Below, piece by piece: positions 32,801 through 43,308 of a stretch of 64,000 bases of DNA. Made by a program: the position numbers and the translations under genes. The number at the start of each line of letters is the position of its first letter. Position 1 is the first letter of the stretch. This DNA comes from Aphrocallistes beatrix (Eukaryota > Porifera > Hexactinellida > Sceptrulophora > Aphrocallistidae): NCBI GenBank assembly GCA_963281255.1, contig OY725491.1, positions 3,720,001-3,784,000 of the forward strand, written 5' to 3'. The notes beneath the pieces are model-generated. The model worked only from the letters and a program-made list of their open reading frames with translations. It searched no databases and was not told where the DNA came from.

Positions 32801-33394
32801 CAATACTTCCACATGTGCGAACCTCCGCAGATAAAACATCCATTAGCCGAATGTGACTGTTGCTTGGGCTGGCGACCCCATTGAGAGCTTCGAAATTGAG
32901 TCCTAGAGGAAGCAACTGTATCGTCCACAGGCATCTGGGCTTCTAATGTACTGTTAGTAGCAAGGATTTAAGGTGGTGGTTCGCTGCTGACATAGGTCAA
33001 TACTGCTACCTTCTTTATCTTTTCGAAATTTACTCCACATGTCCAGACGATAACCTCTTTCAGTGAGCTCTCGCTTGATAGTCTTGATCAAATCCCGACC
33101 CTGCTCTCCTTCGATGTCTTTTGGTAGCTGAGAAGCGAAGATTGGTGCGACGAATTTCATATCCACTCCAGCATGGAAAGCCTTGCGTCTTATTTCTAAA
33201 ATTAATCATCAATCTGATTCCCAGGCTCCCAATCTGACCTATAGAGTTCCTGCATCATCTGATACTGTCAATAGGTAGGTCTAAGATATCTTCCTGGGAC
33301 TTCAACGCACTTTCAATCGTCGTAGCGTCTTTTACGATATCCCTAACCAATTCGCGTTCGGCGGGTCTGCGAAAAAGTGCAGGTCCAGTAGCCA
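29895..33394 (-). pseudogene. Degenerate Ty3/gypsy copy, RT deleted, split by a TTAA element
   Basis: Minus-strand reading from 33,394 gives MATGPALFRRPAERE (gag start); FVAPIFASQLPKDIEGEQG near 33,130; a knuckle CFICGGSHVWKYCPEKR near 32,830; then a protease/RT linker with NALPVKQNVRRFSPNMEREI (32,564-32,650). The sequence next jumps directly to the RNase H phrase CDHKPLCWLRKQ (about 32,510), so the whole reverse transcriptase core is deleted. It continues with HFERHFF and the integrase phrases HISDGLLYKGQRFVVHF and NHNESHPDVK, is interrupted at 32,063-30,123, and resumes at 30,118 with CRCCHICQRNKPKH and DIATLP, ending near 29,895. It is related to, but clearly diverged from, the palindrome gypsy. 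It is dead. Confidence 0.85.
30123..32063. mobile_element. 1.94-kb non-autonomous element with TTAA target duplication
   Basis: Inverted ends GGATACCGCCCTCGAAAAA (19 bp, perfect by eye) are flanked by TTAA at 30,119-30,122 and 32,064-32,067. Taking out the element and one TTAA leaves the integrase frame of the host gypsy copy continuous across the site, which fixes the borders. TTAA targets are the mark of piggyBac-type transposition, but the ends do not resemble those of the piggyBac at 46,241. The interior has no frame above about 75 codons; it contains many AT-rich phrases such as ATATCTCAAAAACTAG. A second, 5'-truncated copy lies at 59,640-60,178. Confidence 0.9.
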
Positions 33395-33418
33395 TTGAGA
33401 GTTTTGTTCATGTTGGAT

Positions 33419-33619
33419 TGTAGTATTTATGTGAGATCCGAATATAATTATCTAAATGTGATCAGGAGAAACACTACAATGAGTTGAATAACATAATTGT
33501 ACGTAAATATAAGATAGTAACTCAATGCCTAATAGATACGACTTGGGTGGTCTGTTGTACCTAACTAATAATAAATGCGAGGCATGACAGGGATAAAATT
33601 TAATGAAATATTTGTTACA
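33419..33619 (-). repeat. Probable 5' LTR of the degenerate gypsy copy
   Basis: About 201 bp that on the minus strand begins TGTTACA-complement (TGTAACAAATATTTC) and ends ACTACA, just upstream of the gag start at 33,394. The TGTAACA start matches that of the palindrome gypsy LTR. The 3' LTR was not found; the copy breaks off near 29,895. Confidence 0.55.
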
Positions 33620-33759
33620 TAACAATTGAACAGCTCCGATGCAAAGTCATACGCCATGCCCATTGATCAAACATATACAGATACTAGATTCAGTGTATAT
33701 GAAGATCATAAACGGAACAGCTGTGTCAAGTCCCAAACAAGCAGCTATAGTAAAGTAGT

Positions 33760-34053
33760 GTGATAGGTGATAGACTGTGGAAACAATTCGTCCCTCGTAA
33801 TACATCAGTTTCCTATCCGGATCCAGCAGAAATAATTGCATATCCTAGACAGAGGGAAACTCCCGTTCGCGTGTGTCAGGTGTTAGGCAATAAATGGAGT
33901 GTGAAATGTTTCCACAATACGCGATTCGTTCAATGGATCTTTCGCCGCTTTCCTCAGGCACGAGGGGAGGTTTGTCTTCCAGATAAGATAGTTACTGAGC
34001 CAGAAGAGTCAGCAATAAATGGGGGATGCTGTCTAAGTTGGTTGACCAAATAG
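33760..34053 (+). CDS. Unrecognised ORF, 97 codons
   Basis: A frame with VSYPDPAEIIAYPRQRETPV, VCQVLGNKWSVKCFHNTRFV and two cysteine/histidine clusters. Composition is protein-like (Trp, Cys, Arg rich) and less AT-biased than the surroundings, which suggests a remnant of a real protein, perhaps transposon-encoded. I recognise no domain. Its 3' end overlaps the fold-back repeat starting near 34,022. Confidence 0.3.
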   Translation: MIGDRLWKQFVPRNTSVSYPDPAEIIAYPRQRETPVRVCQVLGNKWSVKCFHNTRFVQWIFRRFPQARGEVCLPDKIVTEPEESAINGGCCLSWLTK

Positions 34054-34870
34054 ATGATCTGCCTAAAATTATTAACGAAGCAGAATAGACCTTCGGAATG
34101 TATTACCTGCATATATAAATATGGTGCAAAAGTACACATAGCCGTTTTAAACATTTAGATCAGTCATCAAATGATTGCGCAATAGGTCATATTTGGGACA
34201 AATATAGTGATTTTCAGGTCGTTTAATTAAGTGCACCTCTAAGTGGTTTTATTTTTTTCGTATAGAACTGGGCTGTGAACGGGTTGATACGAACAGTTTG
34301 AAAATTTTCATGGAATGTTGCTACATTCCAGCGTTGCTATGGCAACGCATTTTGCTCAGTTGAGGTGATATCTTGAAAACCGCAATAACTATGAATTCAA
34401 ATTTGATCTTATTTGATAGCCAATATACTACATCCTATAAAGTCATTATATAATTTCCACGCTTAGATTCAATGGTCAACGAGTTATTAGACAAATTAGT
34501 AAATGTGACCAAAGTGATAATTTGTCTAATAACTCGTTAATCATTGAATCTAGACGTGGAAATTATATTAACCCGTTCACAGCCCAGTTCTATACGAAAA
34601 AAAAAAATAAAACCACTTTGAAGTGCACTTAATTAAACGACCTGAAAATCACTAAATTTTTCCCAAATATGACCTATTGCGCAATCATGTGATGACTGAT
34701 CTAAATTTTAACAACGGTTATAGGTACTTTTGTACCATATTTATATATGCAGGTAATACATTCCGAAGGTCTATTCTGCGTCGTTAATGATTTTAGGCAG
34801 AGCATGTATTTGTTCAACCATCTTCGACCGCATCCTTGGTCCATTTTTGAGTTTTAGATGGCATGTCTTA
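34022..34870. mobile_element. Fold-back repeat, copy 1 (long inverted arms)
   Basis: The two halves are long imperfect inverted repeats: left-arm phrases such as GAATGTATTACCTGCATATA, TTGCGCAATAGGTCATATT and GTTGCTATGGCAACGCATTTTGC pair with right-arm complements. The left arm also has GCTACATTCCAGCGTTGCTA. The centre is AATTTGTCTAATAACTCGTT with its complement about 60 bp away. No coding capacity. Four copies occur (also 40,890, 41,840 and 55,005). The end-most sequence carries CGCATCCTTGGTCCAT on the right. Type is unknown; no target duplication could be fixed. Confidence 0.75.
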
Positions 34871-35193
34871 TATACAGAGGGCTATGGCTATTCTAACTAT
34901 TTTCCAATTTTGGATCGATTTCGATCCCTCTACCATAGATAATGGTTAAATAATTAACGTTTTACAAATATTTCTGAATCAATTTAATACAATGACGTCA
35001 TGATGATAACCCATCATTTTGTTAGAAAAATTTTTTGCTTTATGATTATTTTAAATATATAAAAGCTTATATTAACAAATTTAACTTGTAAGCCCGTAAA
35101 TTCATTCATTTTGACATAGTTTGAGGGGATTTACGGTTAAGATATCTATAATTATATATTATAATTTATATATCATACTTTTTTTCGATATAG

Positions 35194-36296
35194 ACCTGAG
35201 ATAAAAGAAGGCGATGAAATTTTGTGCACAAACATGTCCAAGTTAAAGAAATTGCCAAATACTAAAAAGCAAAAGAAATATTTAGGACCGTACACTGTCT
35301 CAAGATTAACTGAGAGTCATGCTTTTATCCCCAATCCCAAACCTGGTGTAAGGAAGGAAAATAAATCCCCATCGACATCGTACGACCTTATTACGAACGT
35401 GATGCTGGACTAGAACGGTGCACACAACGTAAAAGGAAGTTGGAAAGCGCTGTTGATTCTCGTCAGAGCAAGAAACTTCTATTTGTAACATCATAAAGAA
35501 TTTTGAAATAACGGTGACGCAATTAATTTGTTTTAATTCATTTTCCTTTGTAGTCAGTACAACACAATATTTTCGGATTTTCAATGTGTACAATTCTATC
35601 ACAACAGAATGACCTCAAGGTATGTACGCGTACGTAATAACATAATGTTATTTGCAGTTAATAAAATTCCAATTACAAGTTTATCTTTAAATTAAAAGTA
35701 GTGCTATAATTCTCTAATCACAGTCTTTTACGTTCATATTGAATCAATATTAATGACTTTGATCATCATACTAGGCTATTTTACGTCAAAAAGTGAAAAG
35801 CAACACTTTTATGACGCCATTACACGAGGATTTACATAACAAACTTAACCGCTATCACGAATACGTTCCTAAAACATTGCTGTTCACATTTCTTAAAGAC
35901 ACCACAGAAGACCAAATGGTATTTACATATTCAAAATTATATATTATTGTGTTTATTTTCAATATAATCCAGCAGTGGGCAACCTGAGGCCCACGAGACT
36001 AAATTTGATGGTCCGCGACTCTTCCAAAACACTCTATTATGGGGCCGCGTTAGTGATTGTGTACTAATCCGAATGCGAACATTTACATCACTAACTATGG
36101 CCAGCATTATGAACCAGTCATTTCAATGATAAACAGCCGTACACATTCTCATGGAGCAAAGTCAGAAAAAATTCTCAAAGTGGAATCCAGCGACACAGAA
36201 TCCAACGATCCCTGTGAAAATGGTTCCGCAAACCCCATTCCGATGGCAGATGTAGATGTAGATGATAATGAGAGTAAAGAACCCATCGACAAATAA
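35194..36296 (+). pseudogene. Ginger/GIN-like integrase gene, copy 2 (3' exons with OTU remnant)
   Basis: Three exon blocks match copy 3. 35,194-35,496, after a CGATATAG acceptor, starts PEIKEGDEILCTNMSKLKK and has KYLGPYTVSRLTESHAFI, a GPY/F-like module; a frameshift near 35,360 moves the basic tail (RKRKLESAVDSRQSKK) to another frame. 35,775-35,918 carries SNTFMTPLHEDLHNKLNRYH and ends at a GTATTT donor. 36,057-36,296 carries ITNYGQHYEPVISMINS, the part with the catalytic His of an OTU protease, plus an acidic tail to a stop. The integrase core and the OTU Cys segment are missing; a hAT-like fragment lies where the latter should be. Confidence 0.78.
35968..36050. mobile_element. hAT-like MITE end fragment
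   Basis: CCAGCAGTGGGCAACCTGAG followed by GCCCACGAGAC and GGTCCGCGACTC resembles the CAGTGGTGGGCAAAC-GCGGCCCGCGG ends of several hAT non-autonomous elements. It lies between two exons of integrase copy 2, replacing expected coding sequence. The right border was not found. Confidence 0.45.
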
Positions 36297-36337
36297 AATT
36301 TTAATATGGTAATTAGCTTATTTTAGCGTAGTACTCA

Positions 36338-37639
36338 GGTCATTTCAAAAGTACTGATCACTATTGATTTTTGACAGTTAGTGTATATCTAATGCGCTCA
36401 TTAATATAATTCATATAGCATTACCCATTCTCCCCTAATATCTAAAAGAAATTTTAAGATAGCACAAGTATTTTTCTTACAATCATCATTTCAATCTTGT
36501 CAGTTTTGGCTACTTATACATTTATGGCTTCAAAATCGTCAATTATTGAGCAAGAGCAAAGGGTGTCTATCAAGTTTCATTCACTACTAAAAGATTCGAA
36601 CAGGAACGTCCACAATGATCTCGTGGAAGTTTGTGGAGATCAAGCACTTGCTTATTCCACGGTTAAAAGGTGGGCTCAACTATTCAGAGAGGGAAGAGAC
36701 AGCATTGAAGATGAGCCTCGGACTGGTAGGCCTAAATCTGCAATATGTGAACCCTCAATTGAGTTAGTTGTTAATTTTTTCGAAATGACCCTTGGTGCTC
36801 TATAAGAGATTTATATGTATACGGATATCTCAACGGGAAGTATTTACCGCAGTAAGGAAGGTTTTCGCTCGGTGGGTGCCGTATTTGCTGTCAGAGGCCC
36901 AGATGAAACAGAGGGTAGAATGCTGTGAAAATCTTGTACAGTACGAAAAATTTGATGCAAGGCAACTCTATGAGATAGTAACCATAGATGAAACTTGGAT
37001 TTACTATTCACAACCTAAATCCAAGGAAAAGTCTAAGTGTTGGCTGCGTCTGGGCGAACCCCGACCTAAAAAACCGCGTCCAGATTTCCGTACCAAGAAG
37101 GTAATGTACGCAATTGCATTTGACGCCTACGCTTCAGTTGCTCAAGTTTGCGTTCTGAAGGGTCAGAATGTTACTGGAGACTTTTATTGCACTCATGTGC
37201 TCGCAGAAGACAGTAAACACTTCATAGAGCGTCGGCGGAGAACTGGTCCTCGTGGAATAAAACTTCTACATGATAATGCCAGTAGCCATAAAACTAAACA
37301 AGTCGCCGCATGCATCGAGGGTATAGGGATGAAAACACTGAATCACCCTCCATATTCCCCTGACCTAAGTCCTTGTGACTTCTGGTTGTTTTCAAAGCTG
37401 AAAAGTCATCTCTCTGGCAAGGAGTTCACTAGTTGAATGGAGATCGGATTCGCTATTCATAAGTACCTGAAATCGATCCCACAGACGGAGTATAAAAAGA
37501 CATTCCGCTGCTGGGTAGACCGTCTAAAAGAGTGTATTCGCGTTAAGGGAGACTATTTCGAGAATATATAATTAAGTAACACATCAGTCATTGCTTAATA
37601 TCAAAATGAGAGGGGGTGATCAGTACTTTTGAAATGACC
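36338..37639 (+). mobile_element. mariner element with 24-bp perfect TIRs
   Basis: A 1,302-bp element. The left end GGTCATTTCAAAAGTACTGA continues for four more matching bases and is repeated inverted at 37,616-37,639. The right flank is TA; the left flank is CA, so one copy of the TA target is mutated. It begins 41 bp after the stop of integrase copy 2. The size and TIR length are standard for mariner. Confidence 0.92.
36524..37571 (+). pseudogene. mariner transposase (DD34D), frame-shifted
   Basis: ATG at 36,524. The N-terminal HTH region has QRVSIKFHSLLKDSNRNVHN and AYSTVKRWAQLFREGRDSIE, then the linker EDEPRTGRPKS. The frame breaks near 36,775-36,860, where pieces lie in different frames. 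From 36,792 the core is open: EIVTIDETWIYYSQP (first Asp), LLHDNASSHKT (second), HPPYSPDLSPCDFWLF (third), with 34 residues between the last two, so DD34D. A TGA at 37,433 cuts the C-terminus, which continues in frame as IHKYLKSIPQTEYKKTF to DYFENI and a stop at 37,571. It is inactive but the TIRs are intact, so it could be moved by a related enzyme. Confidence 0.9.
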
Positions 37640-38671
37640 TAAGTAACTCCCAATAGATATCTAATGGCAAGTAGTTTTTGTCCGTTTGTATGTTTGTGAA
37701 AATCGAGTTGATCAATTGCTCAAATTACTCTAAAACGAAAAGAGCTAGCAGAAATAAACTTTTGATAAATGAAATGTTCATTAGGGATATCTCTATAAAA
37801 TTAGCACGACATGATCATAATTATTGTCAGGGGTACTCACTAATATTTCTTAAACTTCATTTGTTAAAACCAAGCAATCCAGTCAAGTTTACATTTAATT
37901 TCTGCTAAGCTAAGTTTCCATAAAAACCCAAGATACAAACTGTAGTATCGTAACAGTCCATTACGTAAACCGTCTACAAATTGATCTCATTATAACGAGT
38001 AATACGTATCGTAACTACTTTGGACAAATAAATCATCATAACTGTTAAGATTTCATAAATGCATCGTAACCACAGAATTGGATCATCATAACTTGCTGAT
38101 ACGCAACTGTTGCGAAAACGTAACTATCAAACTATTGCGAAAAGAAATAGAATTACAATATCACACAGAATTAACTGTCTTCTGCATACCCAACATATTT
38201 GTTGGTGTAATGGAATCCAACAATGTTAAAATAATTGCTTATGAGCGAAATACTGAGAGGTTTCAAAGCACAACACTAAATAGCATTTATTTATTATCAA
38301 GTAGAGAAAATTACTTTATTGGGTCGTCATGTCCCGCCAAATGTTTCAAAAATTGGATAAAGTCCCTTTTCTTTGGGCAAGCGGGACTAATACTAACATC
38401 AAAAATGAGCCACTCTGTCACGATCGCATACTCTGGGCATTTTAAATTTGATATTATTAAATCCTGACATGATGCAGAAGTTTTTTATCTACACAATCTC
38501 ATCATTCTTTACAGGTTTTGTATGTACACATATAACACCCAATATTTTGTCTACCTAATGTGAATATAATAAAATCAAGTTTTGTTTATATATTTATTTA
38601 GCATAATGGGGTTATAAATTAAGTGATAAAGATTAAAACTGAACAAATATCTGAATATAGAGCATTAAAAT
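37640..38671. other. Intergenic AT-rich stretch with ATCGTAAC words
   Basis: Between about 37,945 and 38,130 words such as ATCGTAAC, ATCATAAC and ACGTAAC recur about eight times, suggesting a degraded repeat. A 129-codon frame at 38,078-38,467 has no recognisable motif and is probably not a gene. Confidence 0.4.
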
Positions 38672-39162
38672 CAAGGTTGAAACCGCTTCAACCAAATACC
38701 AATTTAACCGAATAATGGGTAGACCAAATAATTTGGTTAACCGAATAATGGTCAAACCGAATAATTTGGTCAACCGAATATTTGGTCAACCAAATAATTT
38801 GGTCAACCGAATAATTCGGTCAACCGAATATTTGGTCAACCAAATAATTTGGTCAACCGAATAATTTGGTCAACCAAATAATACTTGATTATATTTTTGC
38901 AAAATGTTTATATAAATATCTATACAAAAATATATTCAAGTATAAGAAGCCTATTATATTTATTTGTGTTCGGACCACTTCTTGTAAGAACATGTGATTA
39001 TTGTGTTGGGAAAGCATGCAAATTATTTGTTTGGCTAAATATTCAGTTGACCAAATTATTCGGTTGACCAAATTATTTGGTTCTCAACCGAATACCAAAT
39101 ATCAATTATTTGCAAATAATATTTGGTTAAACCGAATAATCAACTATTCGGTTTCAACCCTG
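38672..39162. mobile_element. hAT MITE filled with CCAAATAATTTGGT palindromes
   Basis: 491 bp flanked by a perfect 8-bp duplication ATTAAAAT (38,664-38,671 and 39,163-39,170). Ends are CAAGGTTGAAACCG and, inverted, CAGGGTTGAAACCG. The interior is mostly tandem TTGGTCAACCGAATAAT units, direct on the left and inverted on the right, so nearly the whole element can fold on itself. No coding capacity. The 8-bp duplication and CARGGTTG ends indicate hAT-type mobilisation. Confidence 0.9.
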
Positions 39163-39326
39163 ATTAAAATATATATTATCTGATTTTTGCATACTGCTGT
39201 CAGCGGCGGCGCTAACTGGCCACCACTGGAGGACCGAATTTCAAATTCAATATTCTAGGGAAGCTCAGATCGTCTAAAGTTTAGACGATCTTTGGTTTAG
39301 ACTCTAAACCAATCAAATGTCCATAC

Positions 39327-40028
39327 CAAGGTTGTGTCAAACTCAATGATTTGAATTATTTTTTTGTAATATTGCATCTGATCATTTACATAAAACACAC
39401 CAGATCAATCAATTCAATCATTTGCGCTTATTCAAATCGTTCAGCTCATTCATTTTAATCATTCAATTCAATTCAAATCAATTCAAATCAATTCAATTCA
39501 AATCAATTCAATTCAATTCAAATCAATTCAATTCAATTCAATTCAATTTAATTCAATTCAGATCATTTAATTCAATTCAGATACCGTAGATAATTTTAGC
39601 CCCATTTAGCATTTAACCCCTGAAGAAAAATAAATGTTTCACAATACATATGCAAGAGAGCTTTCGATAAATATAACCGCACGAGTGAACCAAGAAATTT
39701 AGAACCCTCTTTTTGGAGAGGGATGGTTCGAAGGCCGGTAACTATTCGAGTATATACGGTCATTCAAATAAAAATCAATTCAGATAACTCGAAATTTCAA
39801 TTATAATCAGTTCAAATCAATTCAACTCAATTAAAATCAAATCAAATCAAATCAATTCAACTCAATTCAATTCAATTCAATTCAATTCAATTTCAGATCA
39901 TTTTATTTTATTTTATTCAATGACAACATTCAGATCAATCAACTCAATCATTTCTTATTAACCAACTCAATCAAATCAAATCAAAAAATGAAGTTTTTTT
40001 CAAATCAAATTGATTTGACTCAACCTTG
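39327..40028. mobile_element. hAT MITE filled with (AATTC)n-type satellite
   Basis: 702 bp flanked by a perfect 8-bp duplication GTCCATAC (39,319-39,326 and 40,029-40,036). Ends are CAAGGTTGTGTCAAACTCAA and, inverted, CAAGGTTGAGTCAAATCAA. The interior is runs of TCAATTCAATTCAAATCAA with a unique insert at about 39,583-39,765. It shares the CAAGGTTG ends with the neighbour at 38,672, so one transposase could serve both. Non-coding. Confidence 0.9.
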
Positions 40029-40036
40029 GTCCATAC

Positions 40037-40889
40037 CAATATAGTTATAAATCTTGGTTGCGAGCAGCCATGGACAACATTCGTCTAAGTGATCAGTGAT
40101 CAATGTAAACCTGGAGGTGACGGGCAAGATTGCTGACAACCTAGACACTGTCATAGACAGGAGCGCCAAACTTTTCGAAATCTATAGGCGATTTTGGATT
40201 TCTAGGAGGGGATCAGCCCTAAAATTTTGTTGCGTCTATGGGCCAACTTCGAATCGCTCGAAACTCCCCAGCCCCCTCCCCCGCGTTTGGCGCCTATGGT
40301 CATAGATCACTTCATTAAAGTGGGTAGTCGTCGGATTGTACTAGTCTACACAAACAAAAAGTATTCGTAATATTATTTATGTAATGTTATACTGGACTAA
40401 ACACGGAAAAGAATCATTAGTATTTTTCTTTATACGTACTGCTGGTTGTCAACATCAAATTTTCATGCAATTCCTTTTTTACTGAGCCTAATGACGGGGA
40501 ATTCAGTCAACATCTGTGTCACAAGATACATATGAACGTAAAAAGCCTGAGCATAAAGGTTATCATAATGACAGCTATACGTACGTATTTCTTAAGACAC
40601 CTAAACAATATTTTGCAAACTAAAATAACTATGTGCATATATTAAATGGGAACATTTTAGATTGCATTATACTACCACCTTGCGGTCTCAAATTTCTAAA
40701 AAAAACCCATTAAACCTAACCAAGTGACTATAGCATAATTCATCAATAAATCTTGTATATTCGAAGAATCTCAGAATATCACGGTGATAGACACAATCCA
40801 TGGCCTGACAATATAAGAAACTCAAAATATCATAGACAATCCATGGTCTGACAATATAAGAAACTCAAAATATTACGAACTCAAAAAAT
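40037..40889. other. Spacer without recognisable gene
   Basis: Contains a duplicated phrase CAATCCATGGYCTGACAATA (about 40,795 and 40,845) in tandem. No protein motif recognised. Confidence 0.5.
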
Positions 40890-41825
40890 CATGCAACAGT
40901 ACATATATCCGTTGGAAAAAATTTTGTTAGTCATCATAACATTGCGCAACAAGTCATTTTAAACACGGTTTTGGCGATTTTCTAAGCTGTTTTAAGCGTA
41001 CTTCTAAATTTTATTAAAGTAGAATTTTTGTGTAGAACTAAGATTAGTACGAGTTGATTTGAAAAATTTAGAATTTTTCAATGGAATGTTATTACATTTC
41101 AAGTTGCTATGGTAAAGCATTTTGATTAGTTTGAGCCATATCCTGCAAACTGAAAGAACTAGGTCTTCAAATTTGATCGTATTTGATAGGCAACTGGCTA
41201 CTTCCTATTAGGTAATAATACAATTTAAACTTCTAAATTCACAGACTATAGAGTTATGCGACAATTTAATGTTTTGGTTACATTCTTAAAATCAACCCAT
41301 AACTCAAAACTCGTTGAATTTAGAAGTTCAAGTTGTATAATCACCTAATAGGAAGTAGTCCGTTGCCTATCAGATCAAATTTGAAGATCTATTGACTACA
41401 GTTTGCACGAAATGGCCCAAACTAACCAAAATGCTCTACCATAGCAACGCAGGAATGTAACAACATTCCATTGAAAAATTCTTTATTTTTCAAATCAATT
41501 CGTACTAATCTAGGTTCTACACAAAAATCACACCTTTTCTTAATACCATTTAGAAATAGGGTTAAAACAGCTCAGAAAATCGCTAAAATTGTCGTTAGAA
41601 TGACCTGTTGCGGAATGATGTGATGACTAATCGAAATTTTTCCAACGGATATATGTACTTTGATACCATGTTTATATATGCTGGTAATACATTCTTAATT
41701 CCTTTTCTGCATGGTTAACGATTTTAGACTAATCGTGTATTAATCTATTCGGCTACCACTGCATCCCTAGTCCATAATTTTCAGTCTCCTGTGAGGCATT
41801 ATTAGAGTAGGCTATGCCTACTGTA
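40890..41825. mobile_element. Fold-back repeat, copy 2
   Basis: Long imperfect inverted arms around a centre near 41,290 (CAACCCATAACTCAAAACTC). Phrases shared with copies 1, 3 and 4: ATATATCCGTTGGAAAAA, CATTGCGCAACAAGTCATT and AATGGAATGTTATTACATT, with complements in the right arm. The left arm is shorter than the right, which runs on through CTAATCGTGTATTAATC to TTAGAGTAGGCTATG. Confidence 0.75.
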
Positions 41826-41961
41826 GTATCCGAATGGATTGATAGCCGATTGATAGCCGTAGTAGCCGAATGGATTGATACACGATTAGCCTAAATTGTT
41901 AACCATGCAGAATAGGCATTAAGTATGTATTACCAGCATATATAAACATGGTATCAAAGTA

Positions 41962-43308
41962 CAGGGTGTTAAACAATTGATGTCGTAATTTATCTATTTC
42001 TAATACTTTATTAAGGAACCATTTTAGACGAGTTAACCATGATAATTTGACTTAAAATTACTATTATACATGTTTCATGAATTTATAATTAGTATTCTAG
42101 TTCATTGTGTCAGATATTTTTCTTTTCCTGAAAATTAATAATTCCTAACATTCTTGGGTGTTACCATGGTAACCGAATACACTATTGATGTCCGCAATCG
42201 TGCAATCGGTATGATTTTAGCAGGCATGTCTCAAACGATGGTTTCGCATGCTCTGAAGATAAATTTACGCACAATACAGCGTTGGTGGGCACTTTCAAAA
42301 AGTGGTAAATCATTGAGCAATAAACCTGGACGTGGTCGAAAAAATTCGCTATCCAAAGTAGCGAAAATCATAATTGCTAAATCGCTATCAAAACCTCACA
42401 AATCAACTAGGATATTGACTCAGGATTTGAGAAGGAGGGACATTGTAGCAGTTTCTCACGTTACTGTATTGAATTATTTGAATTTTGAGGGGCTACTCCT
42501 TATAAACCACAAAAACAGCCAAATTTTACTGATTCTCAGGAAAAAGCCCGTTTGAATTTCTGCGAATAGAGGAAGAACTGGGGTGTGGAAGAATGGAGAC
42601 GAATACTATTTTCAGATGAATCACCATTTCAACTTTATCACACTCCGAATCGGCAAAATAACCGAGTGTGGGCTCGGAAACGTGATAACATACCTCCGGT
42701 AAAGACTCTGAAGTACCCTCTGAAAGTAAATGTGTGGGGTATGATGTCCCACTCCGCATTATCAGAATTGCACTTTATTCCTCGAGATAAGACTGTAAAT
42801 ACCGAATATTATATAGAGGGAATATTGAAGAAGGTTTTGATGCCTACACTTAAAAGAAAAAGAAAAGATGAACCCATTTATCAACGAAAAGTGATGAAAA
42901 ACATGTCCAAGGCCATTTTCGAACAAGATGGGCCGCCGGCTCATACCTCCAAAAGAACTCAGGAGTGGTGTCTGAAGAAGCTTAAAGGTTTTTGGCCAAA
43001 AGAAGTATGGCCTGCAAATTCGCCGGACTTGAATCCTATAGAAAATCTGTGGGCAATACTCCAAAGTCAACTGGATTCAATGCCACTCGCAACAAATGAA
43101 GAAAGTTTGAAAAATAACCTCAAACTGGGATGGTCTCAGATAACGGAGGATATTTTGGGCAATCTTATAGCTTCGATGCCGAATAGGATTAAATCATGTA
43201 GTATGCCAACAATGGTGGTTATATAGGAAAGTAGGGAGCACATTACTACAGCAATAATATGTTCTATTTGTCTATTCTATATTACGACATCAATTGTTCA
43301 ACACCCTG
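41962..43308 (+). mobile_element. Tc1/mariner-superfamily DD37E element with TA duplication
   Basis: 1,347 bp. Ends CAGGGTGTTAAACAATTGAT and, inverted, CAGGGTGTTGAACAATTGAT, each continuing to GTCGTAAT: 28 bp with one mismatch. TA on both sides (41,960-41,961 and 43,309-43,310). Inserted in fold-back copy 3. Catalytic spacing places it in the DD37E group (ITmD37E), known from mosquitoes and other arthropods. Confidence 0.93.
42166..43226 (+). pseudogene. DD37E transposase, one frameshift and one stop
   Basis: ATG at 42,166. N-terminal HTH: MVTEYTIDVRNRAIGMILAG and INLRTIQRWWALSKSGKSLS, then GRGRKNSLS. A frame change at about 42,489 (a GGGG run) and a TAG at about 42,568 separate this from the catalytic domain, open from 42,585: ILFSDESPFQLYHTPN (first Asp), IFEQDGPPAHTSKRT (second Asp), NSPDLNPIENLWAIL (Glu). 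Counting gives 37 residues between the second Asp and the Glu. The C-terminus ends at 43,226. All three catalytic residues are intact; only the linker is broken, so decay is recent. Confidence 0.92.

Noticed and set aside
38078-38467. 129-codon frame as a gene
   Set aside because: No motif, AT-rich composition and surrounding degraded repeats; chance openness is likely.
39470-39900. CRISPR-like array from the regular AATTCAATTC repeats
   Set aside because: Units are 5-10 bp simple sequence without spacers, inside a hAT MITE in a eukaryotic window.
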